Shown here in pieces: positions 44,377-53,210 of a DNA stretch of 64,000 nt. A program made the position numbers and the translations under genes. How positions within the stretch are numbered: the stretch's first letter is position 1; each line of letters opens with the position of its first letter. The notes beneath the pieces are model-generated. The model saw nothing but the letters and a program-made list of their open reading frames with translations. It was not told where the DNA came from and ran no database searches. Origin of the DNA: Candidatus Paceibacterota bacterium (lineage in GTDB: Bacteria; Actinomycetota; Actinomycetes; Nanopelagicales; Nanopelagicaceae); contig DATKUL010000002.1 in assembly GCA_035530615.1 (NCBI GenBank), positions 372,001 to 436,000 on the forward strand, read 5' to 3'.

Positions 44377-44979
44377 ATGATTAGCGACATATTGAAGCCG
44401 GCCGTGACTCGGGTTATCACTCCTTTGGCCAAAGGCCTGCTCCGGATCGGTTTCACGCCCAACGGGGTCACGGTTGTGGGTGCGATCGGGGTGGTCGTTT
44501 CGGCCTTCTATTTCTACGCTGATTCCCGCTTCGCCATCGGTTCTCTGTTCGTCTCGGTCTTTGTGCTGAGTGATCTCTTTGACGGGACGATGGCTCGTAT
44601 TTCCAAGCAAGGTTCCAGCCGGTGGGGTGGTTTCTTAGATTCGACAATCGACCGAATAACAGACTCGTCAATTATTGTCGCCCTTCTGCTGGGATTGAAT
44701 AAAAGCCAAGATCCTTTGATACCTGTCGTTCTCGTTGCTTTAGTCACCGGAATATTGGTTCCATATATACGTGCAAAAGCCGAATCAATGGATATTAAAT
44801 GCAGTGGGGGACTCGCGGAGCGGACCGAGCGATTGGCCATTGCAATTCTCTCCATTGGATTTCACGGGCTAAACGTTCAGTATGTGCTTGCCGTTGGCAT
44901 GTGGCTGCTTGCAATTCTTGGGGCGGTCACGGTTGTTCAAAGAATCCTGATTGTCCGCAACGCCGTGAGATCCGAATGA
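44377..44979 (+). CDS. pgsA: Phosphatidylinositol phosphate synthase (CDP-alcohol phosphatidyltransferase)
   Basis: A 200-residue membrane enzyme with about six TMs that makes phosphatidylinositol phosphate from CDP-diacylglycerol and inositol phosphate. The CDP-alcohol signature D66-x2-D69-G-x2-A-R-x9-G-x3-D88-x3-D92 is complete. The gene order pgsA-acyltransferase-pimA identifies the PI branch rather than PG synthesis. The ATG at 44368 lies inside the -10 hexamer, so I choose the in-frame ATG at 44377. The stop overlaps the acyltransferase start. Confidence 0.92.
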   Translation: MISDILKPAVTRVITPLAKGLLRIGFTPNGVTVVGAIGVVVSAFYFYADSRFAIGSLFVSVFVLSDLFDGTMARISKQGSSRWGGFLDSTIDRITDSSIIVALLLGLNKSQDPLIPVVLVALVTGILVPYIRAKAESMDIKCSGGLAERTERLAIAILSIGFHGLNVQYVLAVGMWLLAILGAVTVVQRILIVRNAVRSE

Positions 44980-45875
44980 AGAAGTTGCTCGACGCCTTGG
45001 TTGCAGCGTTGTACTTGCTGGCCTGGAGGATTGTGAGATGGCTTCCAGAAAAATGGGCTTACGGCTGTTTTTATTCTCTTGGAAAAGTATTGATTAAACG
45101 AGATGGAAAGAGTGTTCGGCGACTTCGTTCAAACCTGGCTCATGTGAAGCCTGAGTATTCCGAGTCACAGTTGGAGTCGCTGTTAGCTGATTCGATGAAC
45201 TCTTATTTGCGTTATTGGTGCGACACCTTCCGTTTCCCTGATTGGAGTAACGAGCGCGTGATGAGCACCGTTGAAGTTGAGAACGAAGAACTACTTACGC
45301 AAGCCATCGCTGCCGGGACGGGAGTGATAGTCGCGCTCCCACATGCAGGAAATTGGGATCATGCCGGAGCTTACTTCTGCAGTAAGGGTGTAAAAATAGT
45401 AACTGTCGCCGAACGTTTGAAACCTGAAATACTCTTTCGAAAGTTCTTGGCTTATAGAGAAGCAATAGGAATGGAAGTGTTGTCGTTAGATTCGCGCTCT
45501 ATTGCAACTTTGGCGCAGCGTCTTCGTGAGGGTGGTCTAGTCGCACTTGTTGCAGATCGGGATCTTTCGAAAACGGGAGTCACCGTAGATTTCTTTGGCG
45601 GAAAGGCTCGTATGCCGGCAGGGCCCGCCGTGCTCGCGATAAATACGAAAGCACCATTGGTTACCGCCTATGTTTCATACACTCCACAGGGAATTCATAT
45701 TGATTTTCGCTCAATCCTTACGGATTTCCCCGGTACGAAGCAGGAACGAGTCCAGGAAATTGTCCAGCGCTGCGCAGACAATTTTGCTGATGGGATAGGC
45801 GAATCTCCGCAGGACTGGCATATGCTGCAACGAATCTGGGTTGATGGCGATTTTAAGGAACGGGAAGATGTCTAA
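44976..45875 (+). CDS. patA: Phosphatidylinositol mannoside acyltransferase (LpxL/HtrB family)
   Basis: A 299-residue membrane-associated acyltransferase of the lysophospholipid/lipid A type. The catalytic HxxxxD motif is in LPHAGNWDHAG near residue 118, and the ADRDLSKTGVTVDFFGGKARMP substrate-site segment is clear. Mycobacterial PatA acylates the mannose of PIM1, and the position between pgsA and pimA is the same here. The ATG overlaps the pgsA stop (ATGA); earlier in-frame codons lie inside pgsA. Confidence 0.92.
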   Translation: MKKLLDALVAALYLLAWRIVRWLPEKWAYGCFYSLGKVLIKRDGKSVRRLRSNLAHVKPEYSESQLESLLADSMNSYLRYWCDTFRFPDWSNERVMSTVEVENEELLTQAIAAGTGVIVALPHAGNWDHAGAYFCSKGVKIVTVAERLKPEILFRKFLAYREAIGMEVLSLDSRSIATLAQRLREGGLVALVADRDLSKTGVTVDFFGGKARMPAGPAVLAINTKAPLVTAYVSYTPQGIHIDFRSILTDFPGTKQERVQEIVQRCADNFADGIGESPQDWHMLQRIWVDGDFKEREDV

Positions 45876-47055
45876 TCTCAAACCACTCCGGATCGGCATC
45901 GTCTGTCCCTACGGATGGGACGCACCCGGTGGTGTGCAGGCGCATATCCGAGATTTAGCCGAATATCTCATTTCTCATGGGCATACGGTTTCGGTCCTCA
46001 CACCTGCTGCCACGGAAGATGCATTGCCTCCCTATGTGGTGAGCGCCGGTAAACCAATCGCAATTCCTTATAACGGCGCGGTTGCCCGAGTCCTTTTTGG
46101 ACCTATTGCCTTCGCCAGAGTACGACAATGGATCTCGCAAGGAAATTTTGACCTCTTGCATCTTCATGAGCCTGCCATCCCTTCGCTCTCACTTCTTGCC
46201 TGTTGGGCGGCGGAAGGTCCGATGGTCGGGACATTCCACGCGGCCTCAAAGAAACAGAAGGCGATTTTCGCAATTGGCCCAATTCTCGAACCGGTGATCG
46301 AAAAACTCTCTGCGCGCATTGCGGTAAGTGAAGTCGCCCGGCTGACCCTGACTGCTCATCTTGAAACCGATGCGATCGTCATTCCCAATGGAATTTATGG
46401 TGACCGCTTCGCAGCCGGCGCTTCGCAAGCAAAGTGGTCAGGCAATACACTGGGCTTTATCGGGCGGTTCGAAGAGCCACGCAAGGGCCTTTCAGTGCTC
46501 TTGGATGCTCTCCCGATCATTACACGATTTATCCCAGATGTCAGGGTTCTAGTCGCAGGTCCAGGCGATAGCGACGAATTCATCAAGAAAGTCGCTCCGC
46601 AATTGAGAAATCGAATTACATTTCTCGGGCGGCTGAGCGAGGAAGATAAAATAGATTTTCTGAGTTCAGTGTCGATTTATGTAGCACCAAATACCGGGGG
46701 AGAGTCTTTCGGAATTATTTTGGCCGAAGCAATGGCTGCAGGTACTTGCGTGGTAGCTAGCGACATACCGGCCTTTAATTCCATGTTAGGTGAAGGCAAA
46801 TTCGGATCGATTTTTCCATCCGAAGATTCGAGTGCCTTGGCGAATGCCATTGTCGAGTTGCTGCACGATGATGAAAAACGGGAACAACTCGCTGCTGCGG
46901 GCCAGCAGAATGCCAAGCGGTTTGATTGGGACACTGTTGCTAAACAGATTTTCTCAGTCTATGAGATGGCGATGGTGGGACGTGATGGGGTTCATTTGGC
47001 TTCTGAAACGCGCAGTTGGAGTAGATTGCTCAACCGCGACGAAGGAGTTCAATGA
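45868..47055 (+). CDS. pimA: Phosphatidylinositol alpha-mannosyltransferase
   Basis: A 395-residue GT4 (GT-B fold) glycosyltransferase that adds the first mannose from GDP-mannose to phosphatidylinositol on the inner membrane face. It has YGWDAPGGVQAHIRDLAEYL (the Gly-Gly loop near residue 18), IPYNGAVARVLFGP (the lipid-side loop), GRFEEPRKGL near 195, and the ESFGIILAEAMAAGT donor-site motif near 275. It overlaps the acyltransferase gene by eight bases. Confidence 0.94.
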   Translation: MSNLKPLRIGIVCPYGWDAPGGVQAHIRDLAEYLISHGHTVSVLTPAATEDALPPYVVSAGKPIAIPYNGAVARVLFGPIAFARVRQWISQGNFDLLHLHEPAIPSLSLLACWAAEGPMVGTFHAASKKQKAIFAIGPILEPVIEKLSARIAVSEVARLTLTAHLETDAIVIPNGIYGDRFAAGASQAKWSGNTLGFIGRFEEPRKGLSVLLDALPIITRFIPDVRVLVAGPGDSDEFIKKVAPQLRNRITFLGRLSEEDKIDFLSSVSIYVAPNTGGESFGIILAEAMAAGTCVVASDIPAFNSMLGEGKFGSIFPSEDSSALANAIVELLHDDEKREQLAAAGQQNAKRFDWDTVAKQIFSVYEMAMVGRDGVHLASETRSWSRLLNRDEGVQ

Positions 47056-47555
47056 AAAATATATTGGTAATCCTTCTCGTCGTTTTCGTCTTTCTTTGGT
47101 ACCTCAGCTTCTCGGCTACTCGACTTGACCGTCTCCACCATCGCGTTGAGACAAGTTGGGCCAATTTGGACGGATTGCTGCAAAGGCGTGCCGCAATCGC
47201 CCTCGAATTAGCCAGAAGCAAGTTCGCTGACCCCGCCTCTTCCCTCCTACTGACCGCTGCCGCCTATCAAGCTAGAGATGCTTCCGTTGCCCTGCGTTCA
47301 CAGGCTGAAAGTGGATTGTCCGGTGCACTGCGCCTGCTTCAAATGGATCTAGAGTCCGACGCGGGGCCAGCCGAAAAGTCGCTTCTAAGCGAACTTTCAG
47401 ATTTATCTGCCAAAATACGGGTGGCCATTGCACTACACGTCGATTCAGTAAATAGCACGAGGGTGGTTCGTCAGAAATTGATATTTAAAATATTTCGCCT
47501 AGCGGGACGAGCTCCGTTTCCTGTCACGTATGAATTTGAAGATGATGCAATATAA
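47052..47555 (+). CDS. LemA-like membrane protein with one N-terminal TM
   Basis: A 167-residue protein: one TM (residues 3-20), then a helical domain resembling LemA (LDRLHHRVETSWANLDGLLQRRAAIALELARS). The usual LemA tail is not obvious. Function unknown. The ATG overlaps the pimA stop (ATGA), so it is translated with the PIM genes. In mycobacteria a Nudix gene is found in this position instead. Confidence 0.65.
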   Translation: MKNILVILLVVFVFLWYLSFSATRLDRLHHRVETSWANLDGLLQRRAAIALELARSKFADPASSLLLTAAAYQARDASVALRSQAESGLSGALRLLQMDLESDAGPAEKSLLSELSDLSAKIRVAIALHVDSVNSTRVVRQKLIFKIFRLAGRAPFPVTYEFEDDAI

Positions 47556-48609
47556 GAAACTTTCGGTACTTGGTGTCGTGACCCTTACCGCCCTCGTTCT
47601 GCTTTCTGGTTGTCAATCTGTTAGGAAGTCATCGGATGCAGCAGATGTTCCGACCCCTACGAAAACCGTTATCACGTATAACTCGCTCAGCGGAAGAGTT
47701 GGCACCGATGGTCCAGTATTGGTTGTGAAGATTGACGACACTGCCCAAGCGCATCCCCAAATTGGGTTAGATGAAGCCGACGTGGTTTACATCGAACAGG
47801 TTGAAGGCGGACTCACTCGACTCGCTGCGGTTTTTTCATCCATAATTCCTAATCAAATTGGCCCGGTACGAAGTGCGCGAATTTCCGATATCGACATACT
47901 CGCTCAGTACGGGCATGTTGCCTTTGCTTACAGCGGAGCACAATCAAAATTGCTCCCTGTGATTCACGCGGCAAATTTGCAAGATTTGGGTGCGCAACGC
48001 GAATCGCCAACAATTTACGTCCGAGATGAGACTCGGTATGCACCGGTCAATTTGATTCTCCAAGCGGATCTACTCATGGCCAGACTCAAAGCGGAATCTG
48101 TTCCAATCGATGTTTCGAAGAATATGGGCTGGAATTTTTCCCTGGCTGCGCCACTGGGTGGCAATCCGATTATTTCCGTGAAGTTGACATGGCCGGCAAA
48201 TTCATACACCGCTACCTGGTCTGCGACACAATCGCGTTGGCTTTTTTATCAAAACGGAAAGCCAGATCTCGCTGCCGATGGAAAACAGTTGGGTCCCACA
48301 ACCCTTGCAATCCAGATGGTTTCCATAACGCCTTCCATCTATCACGATAAATTCGGTGGAGTCACTCCATTCTCGGCCACGGTTGGTCAAGGAGATGGTT
48401 TCATCTTGCGTGATGGGACTTCTTATCCAGCCAAATGGAGCAGGCCAAGTGCGACGTCGGGGACCACGTGGACCCAAATAGACGGCTCGCCATTACCTTT
48501 TGCCCCCGGACAGATCTGGGTAGCTCTCACTAATACTGTGCCCGTTTTCGCCTTGCCTACGCCTGCGGGCACTTCGGCAACGTCTGCAAGTCCCACTCCA
48601 ACAAAGTAG
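47545..48609 (+). CDS. DUF3048 (YerB-like) lipoprotein
   Basis: A 354-residue exported lipoprotein: signal peptide with lipobox LLSGC (Cys23), a short Thr/Pro-rich linker, then the two DUF3048 halves (GPVLVVKIDDTAQAHPQIGLDEADVVY, IGPVRSARISDIDILAQYG, and a C-terminal beta-rich half). Function is undefined; relatives are cell-envelope proteins. Three in-frame ATGs (47530, 47542, 47545) overlap the previous gene; I take the last because it gives a compact n-region. It lies upstream of pdxS. Confidence 0.85.
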   Translation: MQYKKLSVLGVVTLTALVLLSGCQSVRKSSDAADVPTPTKTVITYNSLSGRVGTDGPVLVVKIDDTAQAHPQIGLDEADVVYIEQVEGGLTRLAAVFSSIIPNQIGPVRSARISDIDILAQYGHVAFAYSGAQSKLLPVIHAANLQDLGAQRESPTIYVRDETRYAPVNLILQADLLMARLKAESVPIDVSKNMGWNFSLAAPLGGNPIISVKLTWPANSYTATWSATQSRWLFYQNGKPDLAADGKQLGPTTLAIQMVSITPSIYHDKFGGVTPFSATVGQGDGFILRDGTSYPAKWSRPSATSGTTWTQIDGSPLPFAPGQIWVALTNTVPVFALPTPAGTSATSASPTPTK

Positions 48610-48641
48610 GATTAGGTCTTCAAAGATCTTAGGGAGTGTTC

Positions 48642-49529
48642 ATGTCTGAGGCAGTGGGTACGGGACGAGTCAAGCGCGGGATGGCGGAAATGCTCAAGGG
48701 CGGCGTCATCATGGACGTGGTGGATGCAACCCAGGCGAAGATCGCTGAGGATGCGGGCGCAGTCGCTGTTATGGCGTTGGAGCGCGTACCTGCAGACATT
48801 CGCGCGCAGGGTGGAGTTGCTCGCATGTCCGATCCAGACATGATCGAGAAAATCAAAGCGGCGGTATCCATTCCGGTTATGGCGAAGGCGCGAATTGGTC
48901 ACTTTGCTGAAGCACAAATTCTGCAGAGTCTCGGCGTTGATTACATTGACGAGTCTGAAGTTCTCACCCCAGCAGATTACGAAAATCACATTAACAAGTG
49001 GGACTTCACTGTTCCTTTCGTTTGTGGCGCAACAAATTTGGGCGAAGCCCTTCGTCGTATCAATGAAGGTGCAGCCATGATCCGCTCCAAGGGCGAAGCT
49101 GGAACGGGTGATGTTTCAAATGCGGTCACTCACATGCGCAAGATATGGGCAGAAATCCGACGACTTTCAACTATGCGCGAAGACGAACTTTATGTAGCAG
49201 CCAAAGAATTGCAAGCACCTTTTGAGTTAGTGAAGGAAGTAGCCCAGTCTGGAAAACTTCCGGTTGTTATGTTCTCTGCAGGTGGCATCGCTACCCCGGC
49301 TGACGCCGCTTTGATGATGCAATTGGGTGCGGACGGGGTCTTTATTGGTTCGGGAATTTTCAAATCCGGCGATCCTGCTAATCGCGCGGTTGCTTGCGTT
49401 AAGGCCACGACTTTCTTTGAGGATGCAAAAGTAGTTGCAGATGCATCTCGCGGCCTGGGAGATGCAATGGTCGGAATAAATGTCGCCGATATTCCCGTCC
49501 CTCATCGCCTCGCAGATCGTGGATGGTAA
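48642..49529 (+). CDS. pdxS: Pyridoxal 5'-phosphate synthase PdxS subunit
   Basis: PdxS forms PLP from ribose 5-phosphate, glyceraldehyde 3-phosphate and ammonia supplied by PdxT. The 295-residue barrel protein is highly conserved: [20 protein letters not shown], the first active-site Lys in [25 protein letters not shown], the second Lys in [10 protein letters not shown], and [28 protein letters not shown] six bases before the ATG at 48642 sets the start. A possible -10 (TAGGAT) is at 48607-48612. Confidence 0.97.
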   Translation: MSEAVGTGRVKRGMAEMLKGGVIMDVVDATQAKIAEDAGAVAVMALERVPADIRAQGGVARMSDPDMIEKIKAAVSIPVMAKARIGHFAEAQILQSLGVDYIDESEVLTPADYENHINKWDFTVPFVCGATNLGEALRRINEGAAMIRSKGEAGTGDVSNAVTHMRKIWAEIRRLSTMREDELYVAAKELQAPFELVKEVAQSGKLPVVMFSAGGIATPADAALMMQLGADGVFIGSGIFKSGDPANRAVACVKATTFFEDAKVVADASRGLGDAMVGINVADIPVPHRLADRGW

Positions 49530-49549
49530 TTCGACATTCAGATGCAATT

Positions 49550-50152
49550 ATGAAAGTTGGAGTACTCGCGCTGCAAGGTGATGTTCGAGAACACTTTGTT
49601 TCCCTGCAGGAAGTCGGCGCCAATCCGATTACAGTGCGGCGGCTTTCTGAGCTTGAATCAATCGACGCCTTGGTCATTCCGGGGGGCGAATCGACGACTA
49701 TTGCGTTGCTCGCGCAAACCTTTCATCTCTTCGAACCGATTCAGAAGCGCATAGCGGAGGGCCTTCCGGTTTATGGATCGTGCGCTGGCATGATTCTTCT
49801 AGCAGATCGAGTGCTGGATGCAACGGAGAATCAAAAGACATTCGGCGGGCTCGATATCACCCTTCGTCGCAACGCGTTCGGTCGGCAAGTAGATTCCTTT
49901 GAATCGGACCTGAATTTCCGGGGCATTGATGGGGAACTCAGGGCAATCTTTATCCGGGCTCCTTGGGTAGAGCAGGTTGGGCCTAATGTGGAAGTGCTGG
50001 CATCGGTGAATGTTCATGGAACTGAGCACCCGGTGGCGGTCCGGCAAGGCGCAGTACTGGCAACGTCATTTCATCCTGAATTGACCAACGACTACCGCAT
50101 TCATCGCTATTTCCTGGAAGAGGTGTGTGGAGCGAGTAGCAGAATCCGATAA
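49550..50152 (+). CDS. pdxT: Pyridoxal 5'-phosphate synthase glutaminase subunit PdxT
   Basis: A 200-residue class-I glutamine amidotransferase that feeds ammonia to PdxS. It has [12 protein letters not shown], the PGGEST loop (Glu47), the nucleophile Cys78 in GSCAGM, and the FHPELTND His-Glu pair near residue 180. The frame is open to 49523 inside pdxS; the ATG at 49550 matches the family start. It follows pdxS by 20 bases. Confidence 0.96.
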   Translation: MKVGVLALQGDVREHFVSLQEVGANPITVRRLSELESIDALVIPGGESTTIALLAQTFHLFEPIQKRIAEGLPVYGSCAGMILLADRVLDATENQKTFGGLDITLRRNAFGRQVDSFESDLNFRGIDGELRAIFIRAPWVEQVGPNVEVLASVNVHGTEHPVAVRQGAVLATSFHPELTNDYRIHRYFLEEVCGASSRIR

Positions 50153-50201
50153 AGTCTGCCCAATCAATTTTCTAATTTCCTAAGCGTTTATGGGGTGTTA
50201 T

Positions 50202-50954
50202 ATGTCCGGCCATTCCAAATGGGCGACGACCAAGCATAAGAAGGCCATTATTGATTCTCGCCGTGCGAAATCGTTCACCAAATTCATCAAGGCCATTGAA
50301 GTCGCGGCGCGAGCTGGCGGTGCCGATATGGCGGGCAACCCGACGCTCTATGACGCGGTCCAGAAGGCAAAGAAGAATTCCATGCCGGCTGACAATATTG
50401 ATCGCGCCATCAAGCGCGGGGCTGGGCTCGAAGCCGGGGCGGCAGACTGGCAGACGATCATGTATGAGGGGTACGGTCCTGGGGGTGTGGCAATTTTAAT
50501 CGAGTGTCTCACTGACAATCGCAACCGCGCTGCCTCCGAAGTTCGAGTCGGTGTGACACGTAACGGTGGAACGATGGGAGATCCTGGGTCTGTCTCATAT
50601 CTTTTTAGTCGCAAGGGCGTAGTGATCGTCAATAAAGTTACTGGAGTATCCGAGGATAAGATTTTGGAAGCCGTCTTAGATGCGGGGGCACAAGAAGTGA
50701 ATGACTTAGGTGAGTCATTTGAGATTGTCAGCGAACCTACAGACTTGGTTGCTGTCCGTACTGCCATCCAGCACGCGGGGATGGATTACGAGTCGGCTGA
50801 GACTTCTTTCTTGCCCTCCATGTCTATTCCTTTGGATGCCGAGCAAGCGGGTAAGGTCTTTAAACTCATTGATGCCATTGAAGAACTCGATGACGTTCAG
50901 AATGTGTATGGCAATTTCGATATCTCCGACGAAGTAATGGCGAGCCTGGATTAA
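50202..50954 (+). CDS. yebC: YebC/PmpR-family translation or transcription factor
   Basis: A 250-residue TACO1/YebC protein with the invariant N-terminus [16 protein letters not shown] and the acidic middle segment ([21 protein letters not shown]). Family members bind the ribosome or DNA; a role in relieving stalling at proline stretches has been reported for some. A GGGGTG run five bases before the ATG at 50202 acts as ribosome site. The neighbourhood pdxT-yebC-ruvC is conserved. Confidence 0.95.
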   Translation: MSGHSKWATTKHKKAIIDSRRAKSFTKFIKAIEVAARAGGADMAGNPTLYDAVQKAKKNSMPADNIDRAIKRGAGLEAGAADWQTIMYEGYGPGGVAILIECLTDNRNRAASEVRVGVTRNGGTMGDPGSVSYLFSRKGVVIVNKVTGVSEDKILEAVLDAGAQEVNDLGESFEIVSEPTDLVAVRTAIQHAGMDYESAETSFLPSMSIPLDAEQAGKVFKLIDAIEELDDVQNVYGNFDISDEVMASLD

Positions 50955-51007
50955 TAAGGCAGCGCCGCAATCTAGGCTAGCTTTGTGAGATTACGGGGAG
51001 AGATCTA

Positions 51008-51547
51008 GTGCGCGTTCTAGGCGTTGACCCGGGTCTGACGCGCTGCGGCGTAGGTGTGATCGATGGTGAGGTCGGTGCTCCGATCTCATTGGTCAAGGTC
51101 GGTTTGATTCAGACTTCGTCGGAACTTCCGCTTGAACAGAGGTTGATGCAGTTAGAAGAGCAACTTCAGCATTGGGTCAATGAGTTTCGTCCTGATGTAA
51201 TCGCGGTCGAACGGGTTTTCTCGCAACTCAATGTTCGAACGGTGATGGGAACCGGGCAAGCATCCGGTATTGCCCTGCTTGTTGCGGCGAAATCAAATAT
51301 TCGCGTGGCATTGCACACACCCACAGAAGTGAAGGCCGCGGTCACTGGAACTGGACGCGCCACTAAGGGTCAAGTGGCTGAGATGGTCAAGCGATTGTTG
51401 CGATTGGACGCTATTCCTAAACCAGTAGATAGTACTGATGCTCTAGCTCTAGCTATTTGTCATTTGTGGCGCGGGCGTGGCAATGATCGAATCGCACAGG
51501 CACTGGCGGAAGAACAAATGAGATTGAAAGCGCTTAGAACGCCATGA
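51008..51547 (+). CDS. ruvC: Holliday junction resolvase RuvC
   Basis: A 179-residue endonuclease that cuts Holliday junctions. The four acidic residues are Asp7, Glu68, Asp141 and Asp144 in the usual contexts (GVDPGLTR, IAVERVF, DSTDALALAICH). The start is a GTG with a GGGGAGAG ribosome site; a TAGGCT -10 candidate lies about 30 bases upstream. The stop overlaps the ruvA start. Confidence 0.96.
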   Translation: MRVLGVDPGLTRCGVGVIDGEVGAPISLVKVGLIQTSSELPLEQRLMQLEEQLQHWVNEFRPDVIAVERVFSQLNVRTVMGTGQASGIALLVAAKSNIRVALHTPTEVKAAVTGTGRATKGQVAEMVKRLLRLDAIPKPVDSTDALALAICHLWRGRGNDRIAQALAEEQMRLKALRTP

Positions 51548-52143
51548 TCTCCACGCTTTTTGGAAGAATACGGTCTCTGCAGACCGATCGAGCAATCGTG
51601 GAAGTAGGCGGCGTTGGCCTTTTAGTCAACATTACCGTGGCGACCAGCGCACGTTTAAGTGTCGGCAATGACGCACAATTCTTTACTTCTTTGGTGGTAC
51701 GTGAAGACTCTCTGACTCTCTACGGATTCTTGGATGACTCCTCGCGCGCGCTCTTTGATTTAGTGCAAACAGTCTCTGGCATCGGCCCAAAGGTTGCGCT
51801 AGCTATCCTTGGAGTTATGACACCTGAGGATTTAGGTTCGGCAATTGCGCGAGAAGATGTGAAAGCAATTGAGCAAGTACCGGGCATTGGTCATAAGGGC
51901 GCACAGAGATTGATTCTGGAATTGAAGGGGAAAATTTCCCATCGCATAGTCGGACCGATTATCGGGCATGTCCCGGCCTGGCGTGAGCAACTTACGAGTG
52001 CGCTCACCTCGCTGGGTTTCTCTGCCAAAGAGTCCGATACTGCCGTTGCGCATCTTTTAGTGACTATCCAATCGGCGAATGAAGACCCAAGTTCGATCGA
52101 TATCGGCGAACTACTCAAGCGCGCACTTCAAAGAGGTGCGTAA
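51544..52143 (+). CDS. ruvA: Holliday junction DNA helicase subunit RuvA
   Basis: A 199-residue protein with the N-terminal OB fold (MISTLFGRI), two helix-hairpin-helix motifs (SGIGPKVALAIL near residue 78 and PGIGHKGAQRLILELKGK near 115), and the C-terminal RuvB-binding domain (ALTSLGFSAKESD). It binds the junction centre. Four-base overlap with ruvC; ruvB starts three bases later. Confidence 0.96.
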   Translation: MISTLFGRIRSLQTDRAIVEVGGVGLLVNITVATSARLSVGNDAQFFTSLVVREDSLTLYGFLDDSSRALFDLVQTVSGIGPKVALAILGVMTPEDLGSAIAREDVKAIEQVPGIGHKGAQRLILELKGKISHRIVGPIIGHVPAWREQLTSALTSLGFSAKESDTAVAHLLVTIQSANEDPSSIDIGELLKRALQRGA

Positions 52144-52146
52144 ACC

Positions 52147-53199
52147 ATGGGCGAAGAATTAGAGAGTGAACGTATAGTCGCCCCTGGGATTCGGCGCGAG
52201 GAGTCTGCCGCGGAAAATGCCCTAAGACCCAAATCGCTCTCTGAATTTATTGGACAAGAACGGGTGCGTCAGCAAATAGATGTACTGCTGACCGCCGCCC
52301 GCCATCGAAAATCACCTTCGGATCACATTCTTCTCTCCGGGCCGCCGGGGTTGGGCAAGACGACACTCGCGCTGATTCTGGCTAGCGAAATGGAGACACC
52401 CATTCGCATCACGAGCGGGCCCGCCATCACTCACGCAGGGGACTTGGCCTCGATTCTCTCCTCTCTCATGGAAGGGGAAATCCTCTTTCTCGATGAGATC
52501 CATCGGCTACCGCGTCCGGCTGAAGAACTTCTCTATCTTGCGATGGAGGATTTTCGGGTCGATGTTGTGGTGGGTAAAGGACCAGGGGCCACCGCTATTC
52601 CTCTCCAACTCCCACATTTCACTCTAGTCGGAGCGACAACTCGCGCAGGTCTCTTACCCAGCCCGCTGCGAGATCGTTTTGGGTTCACCGCCCACCTAGA
52701 CTTTTACGAGGAAAGTGAAATAGCTCAAGTTCTTCTCCGTAGCGCCGCCCTCCTCTCGCTCTCCATTCACCCGCTAGCCGTTGATGAAATTGCCAGACGA
52801 TCCAGAGGCACACCACGTATCGCCAATCGTCTCTTACGGCGCGTGCGCGATTATGCGCAAGTTCGAGGAGCCAACCAGTTGGGTCAGGAAGACGCTCGAG
52901 CAGCCCTGGAAATGTATGAAGTGGACGAACTCGGATTGGATCGGCTCGATCGTGCGGTACTTCTTGCCCTGGTCGAAAGATTTAATGGGGGACCTGTCGG
53001 CCTTTCCACGCTAGCCATTGCGGTCGGCGAGGAGACCGAAACTGTCGAATCGGTGGCCGAACCATTCCTTGTCCGGAACGGTTTTATGGCACGCACGCCG
53101 CGGGGTCGGGTCGCGACCGCCCTGGGTTGGAGGCATGTGGGCTACGAACCACCCATCTCCTCGCCCTCTATTTTCGACACGCCAGCCTCTGATGCCTAG
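52147..53199 (+). CDS. ruvB: Holliday junction DNA helicase subunit RuvB
   Basis: The 350-residue AAA+ motor for branch migration: Walker [11 protein letters not shown] near residue 63, Walker [10 protein letters not shown] near 113, sensor 1 [10 protein letters not shown] near 160, and the C-terminal winged helix ending [10 protein letters not shown]. The ruvCAB operon is complete. Confidence 0.97.
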   Translation: MGEELESERIVAPGIRREESAAENALRPKSLSEFIGQERVRQQIDVLLTAARHRKSPSDHILLSGPPGLGKTTLALILASEMETPIRITSGPAITHAGDLASILSSLMEGEILFLDEIHRLPRPAEELLYLAMEDFRVDVVVGKGPGATAIPLQLPHFTLVGATTRAGLLPSPLRDRFGFTAHLDFYEESEIAQVLLRSAALLSLSIHPLAVDEIARRSRGTPRIANRLLRRVRDYAQVRGANQLGQEDARAALEMYEVDELGLDRLDRAVLLALVERFNGGPVGLSTLAIAVGEETETVESVAEPFLVRNGFMARTPRGRVATALGWRHVGYEPPISSPSIFDTPASDA

Positions 53200-53202
53200 A
53201 CT
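53197..53202 (+). promoter_or_regulatory. -10 hexamer of secD (TAGACT), leaderless type
   Basis: TAGACT ends eight bases before the ATG of secD and includes the TAG stop codon of ruvB. Confidence 0.45.
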
Positions 53203-53210
53203 CTCTACCC

